Source: Bathymodiolus brooksi (Eukaryota > Mollusca > Bivalvia > Mytilida > Modiolidae). Taken from it: a stretch of 64,000 nucleotides of DNA. Within the stretch, counting starts at the first letter, position 1. Each line of letters begins with the position of its first letter. Position numbers and translations under genes: made by a program. The notes under the pieces are model-generated. The model had not been told where the DNA came from and did no database searches. It saw nothing but the letters and a program-made list of their open reading frames with translations. Below, in pieces: positions 10,955 through 22,696 of the stretch. The stretch covers positions 20,852,413 to 20,916,412 of the forward strand of contig OY804589.1 in NCBI GenBank assembly GCA_963680875.1, in the 5' to 3' direction.

Positions 10955-13223
10955 GGTACGTCTCAGGACATACAATGTGCACTCAGGACATGAAAAAAGG
11001 GCTAATCAGATATTAAAGTAGATCATCTTATTCGAAATTTGATTTGCAATTGAATGCAATAGGATTGAAATCGATAGTATCGATCTTTTTTAAGTTGTAA
11101 CCATTTTTGTGCGACAGTTGCCATAACTGTGTAGTCAGTCGTGCGTGAACGCATGTTTATTGTAGCCATTGGTGCGGAGATGGCCATGAAACGCGCAATA
11201 AATAAAATAATTAGATTGACAACGTGAAAACGAAGAATTGTAAAATGAATATATACACAAAATTAATGCATTGTTGTGTACTAGATATGCAATGAAAACT
11301 TATTAAAATCTATACGGAAATAAAATGGTATTATTTTTTTTTTCAATATCAAATTGATTTTTTTATCCATATTTCCAAGTTATTTTCTTTATCTGGAATT
11401 GAATTAAATGAACTTATTCCAATCTAAAATGTGATTTGTTTTTAATTTACATATGCACATATACCGTGAGAAAAATTTTTTCTATCAAATATTGCAAATG
11501 AGATGAGAATAATTATCTGCTCATTTAGGTTCATTTTGCAACAAGAAATTTTCATTTTTAAATTGTAATGAGATTCTTTTTTAAAAAGTTTGAAATTAGA
11601 AAATATTATTGAAATTTGCAGGAGAAAAAAAAACAAAAAAACAAAGAAAACCCCAATTATTCATATTGTTTGAACTTTTAGTTTTCAAATCATTTATTAT
11701 TCTAGTGTCTTTTGATGTTCGTGATGAAGACTTTTAAGCGTGGACACATAACAGCTACAACAAATAATAATTAGATAAAATGCTAATGGAAAGAATCGCT
11801 ATAGTTCATGACAAAATTGCTAAGAAAACGATGTACATCTTACACAATGAAACCATTTGAGTAAAATGAGAATTTATTTGGAAAAAAAAAACATTCTGGT
11901 CTTTTCCGAGCCATTTGTGAAATTGCTCGCAACAAATAAACACAATGTTTCGTCCTTGGTTATCACAGCAATCCGGTTACATCTATCAAGAGTCTCTCGA
12001 CAGATTGGTAGAGATGTTATTTCTTATGATTCTTATGCATGCTTGGTATCAGTTGAGTCGTATTACAACAGCCGTCTTAAGAGACCGACTAGAAGACCAC
12101 GTTCTTCAGCCAAAATCACAACTACAGCACGAATGATTATGGACAACGACAATTGTGAGTCGATTAATTATGTCTTCCCAAAACCGTTGATTGGACGCCA
12201 CAACCCATTCCCAAGCTGACAACCAAACTATTGAACGTCGTTCGTATTCAACATGCAGACTTAAAACGATTTCTTTATGGTACCGGAAACTACGAACTCT
12301 GTGGAAGATACAAAAGACATAGTGTTTCTCACCAATGTTGGTTTTCAAAGACACTCGAGCAGCGTGACTGCTTATTTCAAAAGTTGTTGAACTACCACAC
12401 TCCTCTAGTCACAGCCGTCAAATCTACATGTTCAGATTTCGAAGTTCCGAAACACAAGAAACTTGCCAAGAAACCTCACCAGAACAAACGACCTCGAACC
12501 AATCGTACACAGCCAAGATATTAGAACTTTCTTTTTCCATCCTTCAACTCATTATGTTTTTAGAACTATACCTGAATTAATTGAAATATTGTATATTGTG
12601 TTTTGCTTCTGTCATATTATTTTAAATACGCATTCATCAAGAAACAAGTACATGTACATTAAAAAATGTGCAGACAACTGATCATCTCTCCTTTAATAAT
12701 TCTATTTTATAAACTATGTACCTTAAAAAAAATATAATTTCCATAGTATATACTTTTTATTTTAAAGACCAAACCATTGTTTTCTGAAAGTATTCATATT
12801 ATTTTTAAACTTTGTGATTTTAATACTAAGTACGTACGCACAAAACGTTTTTCATGCATATAACTATTTATTATGTATACCTGTTTTTGTTATGAATAAT
12901 TTATTTATTAAATAAAATATATAAAAATCCATTTTATTGCGTAATTTGTTTGGCCAAGAAACGATAGTAATTTCTATATTGGATTTGCATGCATGATCGA
13001 TCAGTCATCGGTTGTGTAATGGGCGGCAAAGGGATATAGGGAAATCCTTCATAACTCCTAAATCGTTCAAGTTATCCCCACAAAACTTTGACAGTTCAAT
13101 AACTATAATGTACTGAAGTCATATACATGTCCTGTGTCAAACTAAAATAACAGCATCATGTCCTGGGTGCACTTTGGATGTCCTGAGTGCACTCATGAGT
13201 TCTGAGCGGTGTTTAGACGTACC
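10955..13223. mobile_element. Mutator-like (MULE-like) DNA transposon, copy 1
   Basis: The left end GGTACGTCT and the right end, whose reverse complement begins GGTACGTCTAAACACCGCTC, form inverted termini. In copy 2 these are about 46 bp long; here the left one has lost about 30 bp. Flanks are TATGTTTTTGC (10944-10954) and CATTTTTTTGC (13224-13234), an imperfect 11-bp direct duplication. TIRs of this size with 9-11-bp target duplications are typical of Mutator-like elements. The same insertion exists at the equivalent place in copy 2, so it predates the segmental duplication. It contains a broken transposase-like reading frame. Confidence 0.65.
11857..12524 (+). pseudogene. Transposase-like relic inside the Mutator-like element
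   Basis: Frame 1 (11857-12219) ends with DNDNCESINYVFPKPLIG. Frame 3 (12195-12524) carries KLTTKLLNVVRIQHADLKRF, GTGNYELCGRY, SKTLEQRDCLFQKLL and a basic tail (AKKPHQNKRPRTNRT). Joined by one frameshift, this looks like the C-terminal part of a transposase following an N-x-x-x-E-S-x-N element; such N-E-x-x-N patterns follow the catalytic core in Mutator-type enzymes. The catalytic DDE core itself is not recognised. The paralogous relic is at 60079-60600. Assignment rests on pattern and context. Confidence 0.4.
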
Positions 13224-13942
13224 CATTTTTTTGCACATAGATACATGCATAGGGTGCCCCAATGCTACATTTGATTGATGGCTTCATAATTTTGTATATT
13301 GATTCATCCATGCAGAGATATGATACCTCTCTAATACATTGGCAATTGATACCATACTGTTTTATGATATACAGGTCAATAACATTAGTTTGATCTTACT
13401 TACATACTTACTTAGAGTGTAGATTGTTGTTTTAGCACTTAAGTTGGGGCCACTTAAAGGTTTTTAATTAATTTAAGAAAAAAGAATAAGTGAAATATCA
13501 CATGCTATATTTAGTTAAGATCTAATGAAAAAGAAATAAAATATATTGATTTAAGAAGAAACATTTGAAATAAAGAAAATGACAAATTTAATAAGAAATG
13601 AAATAATATAGTTGTTGTAATTTAATTTAAAAAAAAATTAATTAATGAAATATCACATGCTATATTTAGTTAAAATCTAATGAAAATGAAGTAAAATATA
13701 TTGAATTAAGAAGAACAATATTTGAAATAAAGGAAATTACAAATTTAATAAGAAATGAAATAATATAGCGAAATATCACCTTCTATATTTAGTTAAAATG
13801 TAATGAAAATGAAGTAAAATATATTGAAGAAAGATTGAAATAAAGAAAAAGTCAAATTTAATGAGAAATGAAATAATATTGTTGTTTTAATTTAATTAAA
13901 GCAAAAATGATTAATTAGTGAAATATCACATTCTATATTTAG
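13224..13942. other. CACTA body with repeated AT-rich blocks
   Basis: Near-repeats of about 120-150 bp (GAAATATCACATGCTATATT, then AATGAAGTAAAATATATTGA) occur three to four times at 13490-13940. They are the inverted counterparts of 3900-4140. No gene. The last block is split at TTAA by the next element. Confidence 0.7.
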
Positions 13943-14001
13943 TTAAGTATGGCTCCACCTAAGAATCATGCAAAATAATGAAAACAGTGATTGACCTTAT
14001 G

Positions 14002-17000
14002 TCATCAATTCATTCAATATTTTGTTATCTGGCGTATTTTGAGTAAAAATAAATATATATTCAAAGACAAGTGCTTATTTATGCTATTTTTCTATTAAGC
14101 CCAAATTAAAATCAGGATGATCACATTTTTTTTACTAGCAAAGTATGTAAAAAGGTTGGATATCCAGAACACATAATCTGCTGTGAACAGGCGATTTGTA
14201 ATAAACTATATAGCACAATGAAAAATATTGGATCTCCTCTTCAAAACATCCATTTTTTTTCATTTGTAGTCTAGTGTTATTTTTTGTTATTTTAGTTTTA
14301 AATTAACCCCTCCAAATCACAATTCCAAGAACGACAACTCTTGTTGAACTTCAAAATGAATAACATTTTACTTATTTCTTGTTGTAACCTCAACCAATGA
14401 AGTCAAAATCTTTAATTATCTATTTTTATTTTTATTGGTTAAAATAGCAATACATTTTGATGATGAAATTGATCAATTTAATATTTTTTCTGTTTATTTT
14501 CATTCTGTCCGTATATTGTTTGTTTACAATTCATCACTTCCGATTTTTCTCAAATATCACCTCACTGGATATCTCGAATAATTCAGCTCCCTCTATCCGC
14601 TATCGCTACATGAGGGCTTGAACTGTCCTGGTGATAAAAACGTGTCATCTGCTCTCTAAGAGAGAGAGCTAATCAGCGATGATTATTTGCCGAGTATGCG
14701 CATGATGGTTCTTTCAATTTCTGGTAATGTTTACAAACAACAAGAAATGTAAATCGACAAGTGGATTTACGATATTTAATTCATCAGTTAGTTTTCCTAC
14801 ATTTCTTCTCTTTTCACCCTTTAGATTAGTAAGGTCAAACACGTGAGTACAATGCAAACATTTGACCTCTGAGCGCTCCATTGACCTATGTTTAAAAACA
14901 TTTCCTAAGCTCCTCCTTCTTTTAGTGCCAAAAGTCACCACGCACAGTTTATACCCAGAATGCATTGATAATTGGAAACTTCCAATTGACGTGTTTTATC
15001 GAGAAAGTCGTTCAGGTGTTAATATAGCAAAGCGTAATATAACGATTGTATTAATCGGGTTACTCACTGGACTGCTGTACATTAAAATGATTGAGATATT
15101 TTGTTGCTACACATGACAAATATAATATTTCACTTAGAAATTATCCTGGAGGTACAGAGCAGATACTTTCTTTGGTAGTCTAATCTCACCGAGATTAGTT
15201 GTGTCATAGAGTTAGAAACTCGTGGTAGACTGTCGGCAGAGTAAAAGTGGCACTCATCATCAACATACGGGAAATTAAAGACATTTAGAGGACTATCTCC
15301 TTTCCATAGGCAGATGATCTTGGAGGACTATGGTGCCTGTTGAAATGGTATGTTTACAATCGCTTTATTCTTACTCTTAGCTATAATCCAAGATACAGTT
15401 TTTTAAAAGTAAAATTTAGTTAAATTTACATAATAAAAATAACTTCTGAAAAATATAGCAAATTTACAGGATTGGATTGACTATTGTATAATGTTTTGTT
15501 AATACAATTATATACAAAATAAACATGCCTATCTTGAAAAATTAAAAGAGTATGGAAAGTAAGAAAATGTCTGATGTTCAGATTCGCATTGGATATCATT
15601 GTGTGACATAACGTTGTTAATTTGCAACAGCACTAGTAATACCCATGATTTACCTCTGTAAAGCTTTAAATACAATAGTTAATTGTTAGTTATCTGCTAA
15701 TTATGAAAATTATGCCAAAGTTACAGAATTGGAATTATCACTGTACAGGGACATAGATGGGGCTAAATAAAGTGGACAACAAAGGGGTTGGTTCTCGCCA
15801 AGATTTGTTTTAACTGAACGCTAAATGGTGCCTTCTCGGGACATTTAAGAGAGTATCAAAAGAGGCATGACCGGGTACAATTTTAAATACCTAAGTTAAT
15901 AAAGTATGCTTAAAATAGGTCAAAATCTGCCCTTCTTGCCTTAGCAGACACAAATAATGATAAGATCCCTGCTCAGATATCGCAGACACACCGATATGTG
16001 TTACCTGATCGAAACATTTGTTGTTTCATGGGCTATTAGAGCGAACAAATGATTAGTGTTGCATATCTACACATACAAACTATTGCGGTACGAAGCTGAT
16101 ATTTTATGATTTTAATTATCTCATCCTAGATGTCAGGGGAGGTTATTTCTTTAGTACTGCATTGTAGCTATATGTTCGACAAGCATTGGGTCACCCTGTG
16201 CCTTTGAATTTAAATTTGTCATGAAATTACTTAGCTCCAGAGCATGACAGCATACAATGCAATATTTTGTTTCCTTCATTTCCAACAATACATTTTTGTT
16301 TTTCATTACTTGGGTCTTTTTAAATTCTGAGAGTTTGTAAATTATTGATTCATCTACAGAATATTTGGAAGTGACCGAAAAGAAAATAAGGGCATACTGT
16401 GATACAACAGTTACATTAACAGCTATATATCCGCTCTTCATGAGTCTGTACAAAACTTTACATAGAAAAAGGGTGGATGCTCTGCATTGTGGTGTACTTG
16501 TAAAAACCTATAACATTTTTAAAATGCAAAAGTTAATGTTTATCAAAACTCAAAGCATCTTTTAATGTCTTTTAGGGATAAACGTCATTGCTTGGAAATC
16601 TTTTGAAAGTGGAGATGGTATTTTATACACAGAAGATGATGTCAAGAAAATATGTCCAACTCCATCATCACTAGTACTCATCGTTTATGAATCATTCATT
16701 TTGCCATCAAAAGAAGAAGGGATAATGTCAAGAAAAAAACAGAAAATGTAAATGAGGATACCATATGAAATGAAATTGTGACATCTGACCAACTAGTAAA
16801 TGCAATGCAAGGGACATTTTCCTACGCAGACCCCGGATGCACTAATTTTTTTAATTTATTTTGTAGAAAGAAAAATAGGAGACTAGAGTTTAATGATACT
16901 GTTTTTTTGTCATTTGTCAGCATAGAAAGGAGGTGAGGAATGCCTACAAGGGAGGTGGACTGGTGGAGGCCATGTATTGTTTGCTAAATATAACTTTAAT

Positions 17001-17470
17001 TTATCCTATATTTGCGAAATAAAAATCCTATTTTCCTATATAATTGTTGTCAAAAGTGGCCTTATCTCCTTCCTATTCAGATTGTATTTTGTTCAAGACT
17101 TTCTTTACCGTCTCGAAACCCAAAGCAACAAACAGTAGAGTGAGTGATTGCTCTTTAATTCAAACTCAGCGAGAACAAGTTAATTTTTAATGAGATGATG
17201 TCCGTTTTGTACTAGACCAAGACGTTTAGTTGCATTTATATTGTTCTTGTTCACTGAAACAACAGTCTGTGGATTGACATGTTGTCCCACTTAGACACAT
17301 TATCCTGATTCCGAGCCAACCGGTCTTTGCTCTTTCTTCTTAATGCTGCGTGCTTAGCGCACAAGCAAGACATACCAATCTTATGGTCTCTGGTTTAATT
17401 TACAAACAGATCTAGAATCAGCTATTCAGATGACAGAAGTTGTTAAACTATGAATTCTGTGAACTCTGAA
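14002..17470. other. Left part of the TTAA element, no recognised gene
   Basis: Only short open frames are present. A segment at 16577-16760 after a TTTTAG acceptor-like site reads as about 55 codons of ordinary composition, which might be an exon but matches nothing I know. A palindrome GCTCTCTAAGAGAGAGAGC lies at about 14651. Otherwise nothing is recognised. Confidence 0.35.
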
Positions 17471-20043
17471 TAATCCAAATATTTTGTTCTAGGCTGGCGA
17501 GACATAGGTAGTACTAGCATTATTTATAGGAGCCATCTGTATACCTATGACAACCAAACAAGCTTATGGCATTACTTTGACCTCATTTTAGTTCGAATCA
17601 TCGAGAAGATTTACCATCATACAAACAGTCCTATTCTTAGTACACCTTACCTCACCGATAGAGAGTTGTTCTGGATAAAAGAAGTAGGCACTGCAATGCC
17701 TTACGGTTGCAATGATAACATCAAAGAAGTGGGAAATTTGTCAAGTCCTGGATGCAACGAAATCAACGTGATGAGCCTTTTTAATACTATTCCAAGAACT
17801 AAACGTAACCATGGTCATAAAAGAATTCAACATCCTAATGTTAAAAAGTCCTCTAAACCAAGAACGTTACAAGATACTTTTAATGATTTACTTTCTAATA
17901 TACAGAAACCTCTTGGAATTCATCATATTCGTACAATCTTATTTTCACTACCTGTAAACTACCTCAAAGATCTTAGGGATTTTGGAATTGACAAAGGAGG
18001 CGTAGATCCTTTTCCTCCTAAGTACATATTGTCTAGTATTATATGTGACGTGGCGTCCTTTCGTCTTTTTAAACCAGTTCGATCTGAACCTCTTCATGAT
18101 AACAACAGCAAATTCCTCCATATTCCGTTTGCTAACAAAGGAATCGATGCTATTAAGATCAGCAACATTCTTAATAGAAAAGAGGTCGTAAAAGAAATTC
18201 CACCATATTTCAAAAATCAATCTGTTCCCATTGTCTCCTATAGCTACACTAACAGCATTGGCCGTAAAATTTCAACTACAAAGAAGCATTGCAAGATATT
18301 AACATAGAAGAGTACCTTAAGAACCCTCTGACTTGTGACTGCTCCCACTCTCCTTTTCAATACAACCCATCTGGACATGTAATCACTGGTGATCTGAATA
18401 GCATTCAACATGAGAGTCTCCGAAAGGTGATTTCTCATGGTCCTAAATTCAGAGAACCTCAACACATCAATTGGAAACATAATTTCAAGATAATTATGGA
18501 TGCTGTTGAAGATTATGCCAGAAGGTGGATAAAGAGAGAAGTAGACCAAGATCCTGAGTTAGAGTCCTTGTCAGACTGGGTCAGAACAATTAGGTCTCTA
18601 GTACAAGGTCGGATTCACAAACTCAAAAATTGTGTTAATAGTCGACCTAAGTCTGTATTTAAAGACCAAGAAGCTGTTAAGTGTCTTTCCTCTCTTCATG
18701 ACAAATATGTTATCGTTCCTGCGGACAAGGCTTCCAGCAATATCGTGTTTGTATGTAAATCATATTACTTCGAATGCCTAATCAAGGAATTAGGCATAAA
18801 TAGCAACACCTCTAGTAATACCACATACAAACCAACTTCGTTCGACAAAGATGAAATCCTAGCTAACCACAGATCATTCATGACCTCTTTGAACATTCCC
18901 TGTGGTAAAGAGTTTGAGGATTTACCCTATTTATATTGGATACCTAAACTCCATAAGACACCATGCAAAGAAAGGTACATAGCGGGATCATCAACTTGTT
19001 CGACGAAAGAATTGTCTATTCACCTGACAAAGATTATGTCTGCAGTAAAAGAGGGACAACAGAAATATTGTGAAACTGTTTACTCGCGTTGTTGCATAAA
19101 TCACATGTGGATTTTGAAAAACTCTAAAGATCTTTTGGATAACCTGAAATCAAGATCTTTCTCTCAGGTATTCGCCATCAAAACTTTTGATTTTTCAACT
19201 CTATATACCACCCTACCGCATGACAAATTAAAAACCCGCTTAAAAGAAACAATTCATAAAGCTTTTAGTCATAGAAACTATGGCTCAAAATGTGTTGTGT
19301 TAGGCTACAATTCCACATATTTTTCAAACAAAATTCATAAAGGTAAAACATGCTACTCCGAGGAACAAGTGATCAGTATGCTGGAGTTCCTCATCGATAA
19401 CATATTTGTCTCCTTTGGAGGGACACTGTTTCAGCAGGTCGTCGGCATACCAATGGGTACGAATTGTGCCCCTCTTCTAGCCGATTTATTTTTATTCTCA
19501 TATGAGTCGGAGTTTCTTCAAAAGCTTGTAGAAGATAAGAAGATTCATGAGGCTAGAGCCTTTAATTTCACATACAGGTATATTGATGACGTTTTATCTA
19601 TCAATAATTCTAGATTTGCAGAATTTCTTCCAGAGCTGGAAGTTAAAGAGACCACCGATACAGCTTCGTCCGCATCATTTTTGGACTTATACCTCGAATT
19701 TGACGACAGTGGTCAACTCAGTACTAAAATTTATGATAAGCGGGACGACTTCAATTTTAAAATCATAAATTTTCCAAACATGTGCAGCAATATACCAGCT
19801 TCTCCTGCAAATGGTGTTTACATCTCGCAATTGATTCGATATGCAAGGGCCAGTAGCAATTATTATGATTTCCTGAAACGTCATCTTCATCTGAGAAACA
19901 GGCTACTGGACCAGGGCTATGAAAAGATTCGCCTTATTCGATCTCTTAAAAAGTTTATATTCCGATACCAATTTCTTGTCGAAATATATTCCGTCTCTGC
20001 AGAAAAAATTATAAGCGATGCATTTTCATATAGTGAAAATGTA
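17471..20043 (+). pseudogene. Penelope-like element protein: endonuclease-type N-terminus plus reverse transcriptase, one frameshift
   Basis: An open frame from about 17471 to 18307 reads TDRELFWIKEVGTAMPYG at about 17655 and then a basic Ser/Asn-rich linker. The R-E-x-x-W-I-K pattern followed by T-A-x-P-Y-G is what I would expect at the end of the N-terminal GIY-YIG-type region of the permuted (Naiad-type) Penelope-like elements. The GIY and YIG strands themselves are not visible. A one-base slip at about 18286 moves to the frame 18289-20046. There, a CTCDCS knuckle is followed by RT: YVIVPADKASSNIVF, LYWIPKLHKTPC, motif A KTFDFSTLYTTLP (19183), motif B VVGIPMGTNCAPLLADLF (19438) and motif C YRYIDDVLSI (19576). 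The C-terminus ends SENV. The RT frame is complete; the N-terminus is probably incomplete. Confidence 0.8.
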
Positions 20044-20404
20044 TAAAGATAAAGAAGTAAAAAATGTCAAGAATTTGTTTTGTCAATGTGTGACGTAAAA
20101 ATATTTTTGACATTTACGTCACCGAATATGGTACTGCTTTGATAACTATTTACCTATTTTGTTCCTGTATTTAAATACTGTTACAGTGACAGCCGGAACC
20201 TTTGAACCGAAATGAGAGCGGTAGGTTTGGCGCCTTAAAATCTGATTCAACCCACCATTTCTTTAGAAATGTCTGTACCAAGTCAGGGTCATTACGGTTT
20301 TCACAGTTTTCCGGTTGTTGACTGATTTTGTCTGTTTATATAATTATGAGTTTTGACTTTCCCTTTGTAAGATTGTTCGGAGTTCGGTAATTTTGTTATT
20401 ACCA
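17471..20404 (+). mobile_element. Penelope-like retroelement, family B (longest copy)
   Basis: This is the longest member of the family whose 3' end recurs at 22505, 26892, 47018, 48424, 51910 and 60476. The 3' UTR of about 360 bp (20047-20404) ends GTTCGGAGTTCGGTAATTTT followed by GTTATTACC, the end shared by all copies. The 5' border is unclear; it is nested in the TTAA-target element. Confidence 0.75.
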
Positions 20405-22001
20405 TTTTTTATAGTCTAGCGACCATGTACAAGTTGTTTTATTTTCTTTTTTTCATGAAAGATCAATAATATTTGGTGTATATTTTCCCTATATTGATCT
20501 GTTTACAAATCTGATTTTCTTGTCACGAAGAAAATTTCATGTTAAGTTATTATAGAAAATAAGTATACCATAAAGTTGTTGCTTTTTTAAATGAACAAGC
20601 TAGATGTCAAGAAAGGAAAACAAACATGTACATGTTTCCATGAATAAATAAACTGATTACATTATAGGAATTTATAATGTTAAAAAGAGGGGTCATTTGC
20701 ATAATAGGATTTGAAAAACAGAATACAACCCTCTGGCACATTGTGAAAAGTCGTAATCTCTGGCATTCTTGAAATAAGCACGTAAAGTTGGCCTGCTGCT
20801 CTTCAAGCATTGGCACGTTTCTTAATCTTTTTTTTTTTGTTTATATTTTTAATATAAATTATAATGTAATCAGGACAAGCACCCCATATTTGTATAAGTT
20901 TATAGTAAAATGTTACTACAACAAATCTTTAGTATCTGAAACGTGACTTAAAATAATAGTACTATAATTGTACAATACATGTATAGTACTAGAAATAATA
21001 AATGTATAGAACAATAAATATTCTGGTACCATAATTTTATACTACCTGAAATAATTTACAATTGGAAAATTAGCAGATTTGATTTTAAAAATGATTGAGA
21101 AATTAATGCTAGAAAACAATTTTTGCTGTGTTTGAATTGCCGATTTATCAAACTGTGTTTTTGTTTCCATGGAAACGAAACCATGGACATTACATTTGTA
21201 TTTAAATTTTCATTGTTATCAGTTTAAAACTTGGCGCTTAGTTATATAATTAGCAATATGAAAATCTTTGTGATCAAAAGAAAATTTTAAGATTTTAGCA
21301 TTATATGAAATGCATTTAATATGTAAAATGTTTTATTTTTATTTCTATGGCAACCATTAACATAATTTAAGTTTAAAAGTTTATTTGGTAGTTTTACATT
21401 TTAGAGAAATAGAAATGTTTTGTAAAAAATGTAGTTGTATAGTATTTGCTAAAAAACGAAAAGTATGGGACAAAAAACACTTTATTTCAAAAAATCTAAA
21501 AGAGGCTACAAACGATTATTTTTTATATGTTTTAGACAAGTGTCTATTCAACGGATACAGTCAAACATCATTCACATACCACCCTGTTCACAAGAGAAAA
21601 TAGATAATGACAATCCTATTTTTTTGCGTTTTTTTTGAAGATGCGAAATGAGGCTGTTTGGTTGCCATGGTAGCAATAATTGGCAAGCTTGTACTTTCTG
21701 TTCATATACTTTTAATTATTAGAAGAAATCTTCAACATCACTAACATGTAATTATACTATGATTTTTTTTCAAATATATTTTGAGAAATCTGTGTGGCAA
21801 AAGTGCAAATTTACTGATTTGAAGACTGAAATAAAATGGGTTCTATGATGAAGTTGAAACCATAGCAACCAAAGTCAACACATGTGTTCTTTTATTATTT
21901 TTACGAATTTTTCATCAAAATACAACATTTGAACCATATAGACTCCAATTTTGCAACTATCAATATATCACCCACTGCATGATTCTTAGGTGGAGCCATA
22001 C
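20405..22001. other. Right part of the TTAA element, with X-box-like palindromes
   Basis: AT-rich. Four sites resemble RFX X-boxes or their halves: GTTTCCATGGAAAC (21163-21176), CTATGGCAACC (21345-21355), GTTGCCATGGTAGCAA (21661-21676) and CCATAGCAACC (21860-21870). No transposase is recognised. Confidence 0.4.
21412..21603 (+). CDS. Small basic ORF with a CxxC start, unrecognised
   Basis: About 63 codons from the internal ATG at 21415 begin MFCKKCSCIVFAKKRKVWDK and later contain KHFISKN. The C-x2-C followed about 15 residues later by a lysine/histidine-rich segment is loosely like the BED/CGGBP1-type zinc fingers that head some transposases. It lies near the right end of the TTAA element, so a broken transposase N-terminus is one reading. 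It may also be chance. Confidence 0.2.
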   Translation, partial: EMFCKKCSCIVFAKKRKVWDKKHFISKNLKEATNDYFLYVLDKCLFNGYSQTSFTYHPVHKRK

Positions 22002-22109
22002 TTAAAATCTAACGAAAATGAAGTAAAATATATTGATTAAAGAAGAAAAATTGAAATAAAGAAAATGTCAAATTTAATGAGATATGGAATAATATAGTTA
22101 TTGTAATTT

Positions 22110-22345
22110 ACTTTAAATCCTCTGTTCAGACAATGTTCAGAATCTATTCAGACTTTTCAGACAATGTTCAGAATCTGTTCAGACTTTTCAGAAAATGTTC
22201 AGAATGTTCAGAATCTGTTCAGAATATTCTGTCAAAGTTCAGTATGTTCAGAATGTTCAGTCAATGTTCAGAATGTTCAGAATCTGTTCAGAATTTTCAG
22301 TCAATGTTCAGAATGTTCAGAATCTATTCAGACTTTTTCAGAATT
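22110..22345. repeat. Right subterminal repeats of CACTA element
   Basis: A tandem series of GTTCAGAATCTGTTCAGAC-like motifs, inverted relative to those at 3515-3890 and equivalent to 62160-62310. Apparent reading frames with repeated FRICSD or NVQN are translations of the repeat. Confidence 0.85.
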
Positions 22346-22504
22346 TCTAGCACAAAAACTGGTATATTCAGAATTTCTTGACTTTGTAGTGACTGTTGGT
22401 ATGTATTTCTGCATACTGCTCTTCTTATACTGTGCAGATCAGTCGTTTAATACTGACAAATGGATCAATGAAAATTAGAGTCATCAAATCAGTTCAGCTT
22501 TACA

Positions 22505-22696
22505 ATAAGGGTAATAACAAAATTACCGAACTCCGAACAATCTTACAAAGGGAAAGTCAAAACTCATAGGTATATAAACAGACAAAATCAGTCAACAACC
22601 GGAAAACTGTGAAAACCGTAATGACCCTGACTTGGTACAGACATTTCTAAAGAAATGGTTGGTTGAATCAGATTTTAAAGCGCCAAACCTCCCGCG
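22505..22696 (-). mobile_element. Penelope-like family B 3' fragment, about 190 bp
   Basis: The reverse complement matches the 3' UTR at about 20215-20404, ending at the conserved GTTATTACC terminus. It is inserted between TTTACAA and ATTTGAAAAGCGG, which are nearly adjacent in the sister units (for example 23960 and 26390), with loss of a few bases. This is the longest of the five small fragments. Confidence 0.85.

Larger units (their letters stand above)
13947..22001. mobile_element. 8055-bp TTAA-target DNA transposon (family unassigned)
   Basis: The left end reads GTATGGCTCCACCTAAGAAT at 13947 and the right end is the reverse complement ending at 22001; the perfect inverted repeat is 26 bp. 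It is bounded by TTAA at 13943-13946 and 22002-22005. The paralogous site at 62045-62048 in copy 2 has a single TTAA with continuous flanks. TTAA duplication is known for piggyBac, Kolobok and Sola3. The terminal bases are not the CCYT of typical piggyBac, and no transposase is recognised, so the superfamily is open. The element carries a Penelope-like insertion (17471-20404). Confidence 0.8.
3487..22391. mobile_element. CACTA (EnSpm-like) DNA transposon, copy 1, with three nested insertions
   Basis: The left end begins CACTACAAAGTCAAGAAAT at 3487 and the right end is its reverse complement ending at 22391. It is flanked by a direct 3-bp duplication ACT (3484-3486 and 22392-22394). Terminal CACTA, 3-bp target duplications and dense subterminal short repeats are the known hallmarks of the CACTA/EnSpm group. 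Uninterrupted tandem units provide empty sites. Without the nested elements the body is about 4.7 kb, close to the 5.0-kb copy at 57353-62363. No CACTA transposase is recognisable, so it is probably non-autonomous or decayed. Its name rests on ends and target duplication, not on protein. Confidence 0.82.

Noticed and set aside
11857..12219. Histone-like protein, considered because of the basic composition
   Set aside because: No histone-fold signature aligned. The NCESIN motif and the transposon context fit a transposase relic better.
16577..16760. Captured host exon in the TTAA element
   Set aside because: The acceptor-like site and 55 open codons are suggestive, but there is no matching donor, domain or second exon.
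13947..22001. Calling the TTAA element piggyBac
   Set aside because: The TTAA target alone is shared by several superfamilies. The terminal bases are not typical of piggyBac and no DDD transposase is seen.
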